Source: Bacteroidia bacterium
GTDB taxonomy: Bacteria > Bacteroidota > Bacteroidia > Flavobacteriales > Flavobacteriaceae
Assembly: GCA_018679315.1 (NCBI GenBank)
Contig: JAHHLF010000258.1
Location: 1-6,402, forward strand
Reading direction: 5' to 3'
Length of the DNA: 6,402 nucleotides
Made by a program: the position numbers and the translations under genes. Below are positions 1 through 6,341 of this stretch, in pieces. The notes below the pieces were generated by a model. The model saw only the letters and a list, made by a program, of their open reading frames with translations. It was not told the DNA's origin and did not search any database. Each line of letters begins with the position of its first letter. Positions within the stretch are counted from its first letter, which is position 1.

Positions 1-2
1 TC

Positions 3-1244
3 CTAAGGATATATCAGGTATTTTTTACGGATCTCCTTAAATGTTTCAAGAGACCCGGCCCAACTTTCTTTGATCTGTGTTTCATCCCATCCTGCTACTA
101 TTTGTTGCTGTAAGATAGATGTGCCCGCATGTTTGGTGAATCCGGAAGTATTAAAAAAATCATCTTTGGAAGCAGATTCTTTATATGCTTTGATCACCCA
201 TTGCAGGCTCATTTCCTTCATAAAAGGAGTAGTACTCAAGTCTTCACCAAAGCAGATTTCCCCATTGAATTTTGGCGATTTGGATCCAAAATTAGGTTTG
301 GGTGTGTAACGAAATTTAAATAAGGTTGAATCATGATAAGGTGAGCCGAAACGTTGAAATTGAAAATCTGTCCCCCTTCCTGCATTAATATGTGTGCCTT
401 CAAAGAGCCCAAGGCTTGGGTATAGGTTAATAGCTTTGTCATTGGGTAAATTAGGGGAAGGCCTGATAGGGAGGGAGTAATTGCCTTGATGTGTATAATT
501 CTCCAACTCAATAACTGTAAGATCTGCCTTTACTCCATTCTCCAACCATTGTTCTCCATTGATCATCAAGGCATATTCACCTATCGTCATGCCGTAGACC
601 AGCGGGATGGCATTTAACCCAAGGAAACTCCGATTTTCAAGTTCCATAGTCGGTCCGTCTACATAATGCCCGTTCGGATTTGGCCTGTCCAGAACAAGTA
701 TGGGTATGCCCGCTTCTGCGCATGCTTCCATTACATATTGAAGCGTAGCTATATAGGTGTAGAAGCGCACACCCACGTCCTGAATATCAAATATGACCAC
801 ATCCAGGTCGGCCAGGTGTTCCTGGGAAGGTTTGCGTTGAGAGCCGTAGAGCGAAACGATGGGGATACCCGTGCGTTCGTCCTTTCCATCGGTAACTTTT
901 TCCCCGGCATCGGCCGTGCCTCTGAACCCGTGTTCTGGAGAAAAAACCCGTTTTATATCAACCTGAAGGGACGATAGGGAATCTACAAGATGCACGAAGG
1001 ACGTATCTGTATGAGGCTGAGATGTAAAGATCACACTTGTCTGGTTGGCAACAATACCTACCCGTTTCTTTTCAATGTATTCCTGATAGACCGGGATCCT
1101 GTTTGCACCCACTGTTATATGGACAGTGGAATCTTTATGGGCATCATTGCGTTCAGAGGTGCTTAAAGGGACTCTCTGCCCGCAAGAAAGGACTATCAAG
1201 ACCCAACATAAAAGTGTACTTTTGATAGGAGAGAAAAGAGGCAT
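3..1244 (-). CDS. namZ: NamZ/DUF1343-family lipoprotein, probable exo-beta-N-acetylmuramidase
   Basis: A 413-residue lipoprotein, complete, ending in TAG at the window edge. Characterised NamZ enzymes remove MurNAc from the non-reducing end of peptidoglycan fragments during wall recycling. That role is assigned here by family. The N-terminus has a hydrophobic stretch (about 9-20) and a lipobox ending at Cys21 (VLSC). Family blocks follow in order: GIVANQTS (63-70), FSPEHGFRG (101-109) with the conserved Glu thought to be catalytic, DAGEKVTDGKDERTGIP (112-128), FDIQDVGVRFYTY (152-164), LDRPNPNGHYVDGP (185-198), VYGMTIGEYA (216-225), RPSPNLPNDKAI (261-272) and FEGTHINAGRGTD (281-293). Length is normal for the family and nothing is broken. 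The residues after Cys21 (GQRVP) lack the acidic surface-export signal, so a periplasm-facing anchor is likely. The start codon lies 2 bp from that of the divergent permease gene. No exact -7 box was found on this strand, and the leader is A/T-rich without a Shine-Dalgarno sequence. Confidence 0.93.
   Translation of the reverse strand: MPLFSPIKSTLLCWVLIVLSCGQRVPLSTSERNDAHKDSTVHITVGANRIPVYQEYIEKKRVGIVANQTSVIFTSQPHTDTSFVHLVDSLSSLQVDIKRVFSPEHGFRGTADAGEKVTDGKDERTGIPIVSLYGSQRKPSQEHLADLDVVIFDIQDVGVRFYTYIATLQYVMEACAEAGIPILVLDRPNPNGHYVDGPTMELENRSFLGLNAIPLVYGMTIGEYALMINGEQWLENGVKADLTVIELENYTHQGNYSLPIRPSPNLPNDKAINLYPSLGLFEGTHINAGRGTDFQFQRFGSPYHDSTLFKFRYTPKPNFGSKSPKFNGEICFGEDLSTTPFMKEMSLQWVIKAYKESASKDDFFNTSGFTKHAGTSILQQQIVAGWDETQIKESWAGSLETFKEIRKKYLIYP
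1217..1224 (+). promoter_or_regulatory. Bacteroidota -7 promoter box for the permease gene
   Basis: TACTTTTG matches the Bacteroidota sigma factor -7 consensus TAnnTTTG at every fixed position. A transcript would begin near 1229-1231, giving a leader of about 17 nt before the TTG start at 1247. No convincing -33 TTG or TTTG is visible at the usual 17-23 nt upstream. The box lies inside the first ten codons of the divergent NamZ gene, in its signal-peptide region. Confidence 0.5.
1237..1241 (+). promoter_or_regulatory. Ribosome binding site supporting the TTG start at 1247
   Basis: AGAGG lies 5 nt upstream of the TTG codon, a good Shine-Dalgarno spacing. This helps decide the start, because the reading frame is closed upstream by TAG at 1226-1228 and has no ATG until 1361. 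The site runs up to the complement of the NamZ start codon (1242-1244), so the two initiation regions are physically merged. Confidence 0.5.
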
Positions 1245-1246
1245 AC

Positions 1247-2488
1247 TTGAATTTAGAATATTTTATCGCAAGGCGTCTAATAAGGGGTAAGGATCATAAA
1301 ATTAACATTTCGGCCCCAATAATAAAAATAGCCATCGTTGCCATTGCTATCGGTTTGGTTATGATGCTTATCGCTATAGCAACAGGGCTGGGCCTTAAGT
1401 ATAAAATACGAGAGAAAGTGGCCGCTTTCAATGGCCATATCCAGATCTATAATTATGACAACAATGCCTCCGAAGTTTCGGTAGTCCCTGTCTCTAAAAC
1501 ACAAGATTTTTATCCGGAATTCAAAGGAATTGATGGGATTGCACATGTGCAGGCCGTAGCCAGCAAAGGGGGGATCATACGTACAGCAGAAACATTTGAA
1601 GGCATAATTGCAAAAGGGGTAGGGCCTGATTATAATTGGGAGGTCTTTGAAGAATTCATAGTCTCGGGCAGCGTACCGGATTATTCCAAAAAATTAAATA
1701 CCGAAGTGCTTCTTTCGCGACTGATGGCAAACAGGTTGCAGTTACAAACCGGGGATTCTTTCTTTGCTTTCTTTCTAAAAGATGATGATGCTTCTCAAAC
1801 ACCGAATCAGCGCAAATTTGAGATCGTTGGATTATATGACAGTGGGTTTGAAGAATTTGACGGTAGTTATGTTTTTGTCGATATCCGCCACATTCAGCGT
1901 ATGAACAAATGGGAGGAAAATCAGATCGGTAATTTCGAGGTTTTTCTTAACGACTTCGATGATATTGAAGAGAAAACCAATGAGATCTATGGACAAACTG
2001 TTTCCATTCTCGATACCCAGAATATCAAGACCAAATACTACAAGATCTTTGAGTGGATCGGTCTTTTTGATTTCAATATTGCCCTGATCATCGGGATCAT
2101 GATCATCGTTGGGGGCATCAATATGATCACGGCACTGCTCGTACTGATCCTGGAGCGCACACCCATGATCGGCGTGTTAAAAGCCCTGGGATCTTCCAAT
2201 TGGAGTATTCGTAAAATTTTTCTGATCAATGCGGCCTACCTGATCGGAATTGGATTGCTCTGGGGAAATATCATCGGCCTGGGTCTGATATCCCTTCAGG
2301 ATAAATTCCGCTTCCTGAAATTCCCTAACCCTGAAGAATACTATATAGATTACATCCCGGTATATATCTCGCCGTTAACTGTGCTATTACTTAATGTGGG
2401 AGTGCTTTTTCTCTGCTTACTTATGTTACTCATTCCTTCACGAAGTATTGCCCGTATCTCTCCGGTTAAGGCTATTCGGTTCGAATAG
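1247..2488 (+). CDS. FtsX/LolC/E-family ABC transporter permease
   Basis: A 413-residue inner-membrane permease of the MacB/LolE superfamily. Its topology is typical: one N-terminal membrane segment (about 25-50), a large periplasmic MacB-like domain (about 51-270), then three membrane segments (about 276-300, 325-350, 374-397). The short C-terminus RISPVKAIRF (403-412) is a family hallmark. Other family blocks are the N-terminal EYFIARRLI and the cytoplasmic loop ERTPMIGVLKALGSS (303-317), the likely contact with the ATPase. Relatives include LolC/E, which pass lipoproteins to LolA, and MacB, which exports substrates. The LolC/E-like layout favours lipoprotein release, but the substrate is inferred. 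No ATP-binding subunit is encoded in the window, so a LolD-type partner must lie elsewhere. The TTG start is the only workable one: TAG at 1226-1228 closes the frame upstream, and the first ATG (1361) would cut into membrane segment 1. Confidence 0.9.
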   Translation: MNLEYFIARRLIRGKDHKINISAPIIKIAIVAIAIGLVMMLIAIATGLGLKYKIREKVAAFNGHIQIYNYDNNASEVSVVPVSKTQDFYPEFKGIDGIAHVQAVASKGGIIRTAETFEGIIAKGVGPDYNWEVFEEFIVSGSVPDYSKKLNTEVLLSRLMANRLQLQTGDSFFAFFLKDDDASQTPNQRKFEIVGLYDSGFEEFDGSYVFVDIRHIQRMNKWEENQIGNFEVFLNDFDDIEEKTNEIYGQTVSILDTQNIKTKYYKIFEWIGLFDFNIALIIGIMIIVGGINMITALLVLILERTPMIGVLKALGSSNWSIRKIFLINAAYLIGIGLLWGNIIGLGLISLQDKFRFLKFPNPEEYYIDYIPVYISPLTVLLLNVGVLFLCLLMLLIPSRSIARISPVKAIRFE

Positions 2489-2589
2489 GGTCATATTAGG
2501 ACTATATGGGTTTCCTTTGCCCGTATTAAGTTTTACCTTTGCATCCCGAAGATAAAATGGTCTTTATAGATCCTTTTGATATACATTTT
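2489..2589 (+). other. Intergenic region carrying the promoter of the PLP-enzyme gene
   Basis: 101 nt between the permease stop and the preferred start of the PLP enzyme. It holds the -7 box at 2534-2541 and an A/T-rich leader ending in ATACATTTT just before ATG. A short A/T inverted repeat (CATAT at 2492-2496 with ATATG at 2504-2508) is too weak to be a terminator. The region suggests that the PLP-enzyme gene has its own transcription start. Confidence 0.6.
2534..2541 (+). promoter_or_regulatory. Bacteroidota -7 promoter box for the PLP-enzyme gene
   Basis: TACCTTTG is an exact TAnnTTTG match, followed by CA as is common at these promoters. A TTTC at 2511-2514 lies 19 nt upstream and is a one-mismatch -33 element at proper spacing. 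The exact TTTG at 2516-2519 is only 14 nt away. Transcription would begin near 2547, leaving a leader of about 43 nt before the ATG at 2590. The last three bases form the TTG at 2539, so that codon lies upstream of the predicted transcript and cannot be its start. Confidence 0.65.
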
Positions 2590-3570
2590 ATGCAGTACGA
2601 AGAGAATATTCTGGGCACTATCGGCAATACACCCCTGATAAAGATGAATCGGCTTACTTCAGAGCTCCCTTGCCTGGTTTTAGCCAAGTATGAAACGTTT
2701 AATCCCGGAAATTCAGTTAAAGACAGGATGGCCCTTCAAATGGTGGAAGATGCCGAAAAAGACGGCCGGTTAAAACCTGGTGGGACTATCATTGAAGGGA
2801 CATCGGGCAATACGGGCATGGGCCTGGCACTGGCTGCAGTGATCAAGGGGTATAAGATGATCTGTGTTATCAATGACAAACAATCCAAGGAAAAAATAGA
2901 TATTCTGAAGGCCATGGGCTGCGAGGTGCATGTATGCCCTACCGCAGTTGCTCCTGAAGATCCCAGATCTTATTATTCCGTCGCGGCCAGATTGGCCAAA
3001 GAAACACCAAATTCCGTGCACGTAAACCAGTATGATAATCCGTCAAATACGAAAGCACATTTCTTAAGTACCGGACCTGAGATCTGGAATCAGACTGACG
3101 GGAAGGTGACTCATTTTGTGGTGGGTGTAGGTACTGGAGGAACGATATCAGGAGTAGGTAAATACCTTAAATCAAAAAATCCCAATATAAAAATTTGGGG
3201 AGTAGACACCTATGGATCGGTATTCAAAAAGTATCATGAGACCGGGATTTTTGACGAAAAGGAGATCTACCCCTATGTCACGGAAGGGATTGGGGAGGAC
3301 ATACTTCCCGCCAATGTAAATTTTGATATCATTGACGGCTTTACGAAGGTAACCGACAAAGATGCTGCCATATATACACGCCGTTTGGCTCGCGAAGAGG
3401 GCATGTTTCTAGGCAATTCTGCCGGGGCTGCTATTAAGGGTGTACTTCAATTAAAAGAACATTTCACCAAGGACGATGTTGTCGTCGTGCTTTTTCACGA
3501 TCACGGGAGTCGATATGTCGGTAAAATATTCAATGATGATTGGATGCGAGAGCAGGGTTTTTTAGAATAG
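2590..3570 (+). CDS. PLP-dependent cystathionine beta-synthase/cysteine synthase family enzyme, catalytic core only
   Basis: A cytosolic fold-type II PLP enzyme of 326 residues from the ATG at 2590. Family members form cysteine or cystathionine by beta-replacement on serine or O-acetylserine. Visible motifs, numbered from this start: TIGNTPL (8-14), NSVKDR (41-46) with Lys44 as the Schiff-base lysine, the substrate loop TSGNTG (71-76), the PLP-phosphate loop GTGGT (181-185), EGIGEDILP (232-240), NSAG (276-279) with Ser277 facing the pyridine nitrogen, and the C-terminal DHGSRY (304-309). EGIGxDxxP resembles cystathionine beta-synthases more than O-acetylserine sulfhydrylases, which usually have QGIG. 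The C-terminal Bateman regulatory module of animal CBS and the N-terminal haem region are absent. ATG 2590 is preferred over TTG 2539, which sits inside a promoter box, and over ATG 2557, which would leave only a leader of about 10 nt. Relatives begin close to ENILGTIGNTPL. Substrate choice is not settled by sequence. Confidence 0.9.
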   Translation: MQYEENILGTIGNTPLIKMNRLTSELPCLVLAKYETFNPGNSVKDRMALQMVEDAEKDGRLKPGGTIIEGTSGNTGMGLALAAVIKGYKMICVINDKQSKEKIDILKAMGCEVHVCPTAVAPEDPRSYYSVAARLAKETPNSVHVNQYDNPSNTKAHFLSTGPEIWNQTDGKVTHFVVGVGTGGTISGVGKYLKSKNPNIKIWGVDTYGSVFKKYHETGIFDEKEIYPYVTEGIGEDILPANVNFDIIDGFTKVTDKDAAIYTRRLAREEGMFLGNSAGAAIKGVLQLKEHFTKDDVVVVLFHDHGSRYVGKIFNDDWMREQGFLE

Positions 3571-3575
3571 ATTTG
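3568..3575 (+). promoter_or_regulatory. Possible -7 promoter box for the CotH gene
   Basis: TAGATTTG is an exact TAnnTTTG match, and its first three bases are the TAG stop of the PLP-enzyme gene. Predicted transcription starts near 3581, about 18 nt before the CotH ATG. No -33 TTG is seen at 17-23 nt; the nearest TTG (3540-3542) is 25 nt away. Read-through from the PLP-enzyme promoter is also possible, since the 28-nt gap contains no terminator. Confidence 0.4.
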
Positions 3576-3598
3576 CTATTTTAGAAAAATTTGTTGCT

Positions 3599-5014
3599 AT
3601 GAAATCCAGATCTTTTTTGGCGAACTCCAAAACACCTTTTTTCTCTTTACTTCTTTTTGCGATATTCTTCTATTCCTGTCAGAATGACGATATAGCTCCG
3701 GATCCGATGGACGAAGAGCAGATCGAAGATCCCCAGATCGCTCCGGAAGATAAATTACCCCATCTGTTTGTAAACACCAATGGGGGAACTATCGTAGATG
3801 AGCCCAAAATTGATGGTGAGATCAGGATAACAGAAGCTGAGGTAGAAACCTATTCAGGGCGAATCGGAATTGAGATCCGCGGGGCTTCCTCTCAAATGTT
3901 CCCTAAGAAATCCTACGGAATGGAAACCCGCGATGCCGATAATGAAGACCTCGATGTGTCTTTACTAGGGCTGCCTGAAGAAGAGGATTGGGTATTATAT
4001 GCGCCCTATAGTGACAAGTCCTTAATGCGAAATATTTTGATCTATGACCTCTCCAGGGATATAGGTCAGTATGCCAGCAGAAGCCAATTTGTGGAGCTTA
4101 CAATAAATGACGAATACAAAGGGGTCTATGTTTTCATGGAAAAACTAAAGCGCGATGCGGGACGGATTGACATTAACAAATTAAAGGATGATGAGAATAG
4201 CGGGGAGGATCTTACAGGAGGGTATATACTTAAGATTGACAAGCTGGCTGGTAATAATCTGGGAGAGGGATATAACGATCTAAACTCATTTACATCGGCC
4301 TATTCACCACCTTCGGCTAGCATAGGACAGGAAATTCACTTTCTATATGAAGAGCCAGATGCCGAAGATATCACAACTGAACAAAAAGCCTATATCAGTG
4401 ATTATGTAGGCTCCTTTGAAGCTGCACTTGCTTCCGATGAGTTTACGGATCCTGTTCTTGGCTATCCAGCCTTTATTGATGTGGATAGTTTTATTGATTT
4501 CTTTATCCTGACAGAAATATCCAATAATGTAGATGGGTATAGATTAAGTACGTTTATGACCAAGGATAAGAATGGGAAATTAAGCATGGGTCCGATCTGG
4601 GATTTTAACCTGGCATTCGGCAACGCCGATTATTGCTCAGGAGGTGAAACCAATGTATGGGCCTATAAATTCAATGAACGCTGCGCACAGGATTTCTGGT
4701 TGATCCCTTTTTGGTGGCAGCGATTCATGGAAGACCCTGCATTTGTGAGTGCCTTAAAAACACGCTATCAGGCTTTGAGGGCTGGGGAATTATCTGATGC
4801 ACAGATCCTATCACGCATAGATGCGTATGATGATAACTTAAGTGTTTCAGGATCCAAGGATGCTAATTTCACCACCTGGAACGTATTAGGTATATATGTA
4901 TGGCCAAACCGATTTGTGGGCAGTTCACACGATGAAGAAGTAACCTATCTCAGGAATTGGATCAATGACAGGCTCATATGGCTGGACGCGGCTATCGAAG
5001 GATTGCCCAATTAA
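3599..5014 (+). CDS. CotH kinase family lipoprotein, probably surface-exposed
   Basis: A 471-residue lipoprotein with a CotH-type atypical protein kinase domain. In Bacillus spore coats CotH phosphorylates CotB and CotG; Bacteroidota substrates are unknown to me. A hydrophobic signal (13-25) ends in a lipobox with Cys27 (YSC). The next residues, QNDD, resemble the surface lipoprotein export signals known from Capnocytophaga and Flavobacterium, followed by an acidic proline-containing tether to about residue 53. Kinase-family blocks: IEIRGASSQMFPKKSYGME (91-109), LGLPEEEDWVLYAPYSDKSL (123-142) followed by MRN (143-145), GVYVFMEKLKRDAGRIDI (175-192), GGYILKID (207-214), FIDFFILTEISNNVDGYRLS (298-317) and MGPIWDFNLAFGN (330-342), where Asp335 is a plausible metal ligand. 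Cys346 and Cys362 may form a disulfide in the exported protein. The domain is complete. It lies 28 nt after the PLP-enzyme gene and 22 nt before the M20 peptidase gene, with which it is probably cotranscribed. Confidence 0.88.
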   Translation: MKSRSFLANSKTPFFSLLLFAIFFYSCQNDDIAPDPMDEEQIEDPQIAPEDKLPHLFVNTNGGTIVDEPKIDGEIRITEAEVETYSGRIGIEIRGASSQMFPKKSYGMETRDADNEDLDVSLLGLPEEEDWVLYAPYSDKSLMRNILIYDLSRDIGQYASRSQFVELTINDEYKGVYVFMEKLKRDAGRIDINKLKDDENSGEDLTGGYILKIDKLAGNNLGEGYNDLNSFTSAYSPPSASIGQEIHFLYEEPDAEDITTEQKAYISDYVGSFEAALASDEFTDPVLGYPAFIDVDSFIDFFILTEISNNVDGYRLSTFMTKDKNGKLSMGPIWDFNLAFGNADYCSGGETNVWAYKFNERCAQDFWLIPFWWQRFMEDPAFVSALKTRYQALRAGELSDAQILSRIDAYDDNLSVSGSKDANFTTWNVLGIYVWPNRFVGSSHDEEVTYLRNWINDRLIWLDAAIEGLPN

Positions 5015-5036
5015 ACAATTCAATAAACCCAATAGA

Positions 5037-6335
5037 ATGAAGTATAAGTTCGTAATTCTCATCGTTTCCCTATTCTTAATAATTCCTGTGGCACAGGCTC
5101 AGAAATTGACAAGAAAGGAGAAGAGGATCCTTAAAAGTGTTGAAAATAACAATGATCAGGCATTGCAATTCCTCGAGGATGTAGTGAACATAAATAGTGG
5201 CACCTTACATCTTGAAGGTGTACGCAAAGTAGGAAAGGTTTTTGGTGAGGCCTTTGAGGAAATAGGATTTACGAGTACATGGATACCACTACCTGCAGAG
5301 ATGAACCGTTCGGGTCATTTATTTGCCGAAACACAGGGAACTAAGGGAAAGAAACTCCTTTTGATCGGGCACCTGGATACCGTATTTGAAAAAGACAGTC
5401 CGTTTCAAAAATTTGAAAGGGTGAACGATACATTGGCCCATGCCCCCGGTGGGAATGATATGAAAGGCGGAGATGTCGTTGTGCTCTATGCCCTAAAAGC
5501 ATTATACGATAATGGTTTGCTCAACGATGCCCAGATAATAGTGGCCTTTACCGGAGATGAAGAAAGCACAGGAAAGCCTTTGTCAGTGAGTAGAAAAGAT
5601 CTGATAGATGCTGCTAAAAGGAGCGATATTGCGTTGGGTTTTGAAACGGCTACAGGCTTTGATTATGCAACAGTAGCCCGAAGAGGCGCCAGTGGATGGG
5701 CCGTTGAGGTAAAAGGAAAAAGAGCGCATTCCTCCGGTGTATTTAGCGATCGAGTCGGGGCAGGGGCCATATTTGAAATGTCCCGTATACTCAATGATTT
5801 TTATGAAGAGGTCAAAGGGGAAGAATTTCTGTCTTTTAACCCGGGAATGATCCTGGGAGGTACTTTTACGGATTACGATCCAATGACAAGCGGAGGTACG
5901 GCCTTTGGGAAGTCCAATGTCGTATCGCAAACGGCCATGGTGCGTGGGGGACTGAGATTTATTTCAGAGGAGCAGAAAGAAAATGCACGGGCGAAAATGC
6001 GGGAGATCGTAGACCGGAATTTACCGAAAACCTCGGCTACAATAAGTTTTACAGATAGCTATCCGGCCATGGCGCCGACTGAAGGTAATATGGCGCTTTT
6101 AGAAGAACTAAATCAGGTAAGTCTGGATCTCGGTCAAGGGGGAGTAAAACCATTTGATCCGGGCAGACGCGGAGCAGCCGATGTATCTTTTGTAGCAGAA
6201 TATGTAGATTGCCTGGATGGCCTTGGCACTATGGGTTCCGGAGCGCATACACCTGAGGAAACAGTTAACCTGAAAACCTTTGAAGCCCTAACTAAACGAA
6301 CCGCAATACTACTTTATCGACTGATAAATTCTTAA
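5037..6335 (+). CDS. Secreted M20-family zinc metallopeptidase, carboxypeptidase G2-like
   Basis: A 432-residue M20 hydrolase with a cleavable Sec signal peptide: positive n-region MKYK, hydrophobic core (5-17) and AQA at 19-21 before Gln22. The mature protein should be periplasmic or secreted. Metal-site residues are complete by alignment to carboxypeptidase G2: His112 and Asp114 in GHLDTV, bridging Asp141 in NDMKGGD, catalytic Glu175 and ligand Glu176 in TGDEES, Glu203 in GFET and His404 in GAHTPEE. His231 (KRAHSSG) lies in the inserted dimerisation domain (about 214-330) and is expected to complete the partner active site. Family enzymes remove C-terminal residues from small peptides or acylated amino acids; the substrate here is unknown. 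ATG 5037 is chosen because it begins a textbook signal peptide. The in-frame ATG at 4965 would overlap CotH by 50 nt and bury the signal. No -7 box is visible in the 22-nt gap, so expression probably depends on the CotH transcript. Confidence 0.92.
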   Translation: MKYKFVILIVSLFLIIPVAQAQKLTRKEKRILKSVENNNDQALQFLEDVVNINSGTLHLEGVRKVGKVFGEAFEEIGFTSTWIPLPAEMNRSGHLFAETQGTKGKKLLLIGHLDTVFEKDSPFQKFERVNDTLAHAPGGNDMKGGDVVVLYALKALYDNGLLNDAQIIVAFTGDEESTGKPLSVSRKDLIDAAKRSDIALGFETATGFDYATVARRGASGWAVEVKGKRAHSSGVFSDRVGAGAIFEMSRILNDFYEEVKGEEFLSFNPGMILGGTFTDYDPMTSGGTAFGKSNVVSQTAMVRGGLRFISEEQKENARAKMREIVDRNLPKTSATISFTDSYPAMAPTEGNMALLEELNQVSLDLGQGGVKPFDPGRRGAADVSFVAEYVDCLDGLGTMGSGAHTPEETVNLKTFEALTKRTAILLYRLINS

Positions 6336-6341
6336 GTGCTT

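Noticed and set aside
666..977. Open plus-strand stretch opposite the NamZ gene
   Set aside because: It lies entirely inside a well-conserved gene on the other strand, has no recognisable motif and no initiation context; it is a coding shadow.
1297..1330. Minus-strand TAATTTTA (1297-1304) and TATTTTTA (1323-1330) as the NamZ promoter
   Set aside because: Both miss the final G of TAnnTTTG and neither has a -33 element at proper spacing, so I did not annotate either as a promoter.
2492..2508. Inverted repeat CATAT / ATATG after the permease gene as a terminator
   Set aside because: The stem is only five A/T-rich pairs with no following T-run, so it is too weak to support a terminator call.
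2557..2589. ATG 2557 as the start of the PLP enzyme
   Set aside because: It would leave only about 10 nt between the predicted transcription start and the codon, and the added residues have no counterpart in the family core. It cannot be fully excluded.
4965..5036. Extended start for the M20 peptidase at ATG 4965, overlapping CotH by 50 nt
   Set aside because: The extra 24 residues would precede and bury a clear signal peptide that begins at ATG 5037, and the stretch is explained by the CotH reading frame.
5583..5930. Open minus-strand stretch opposite the M20 peptidase gene
   Set aside because: It lies wholly within the conserved peptidase frame and its translation shows no domain, signal or promoter.
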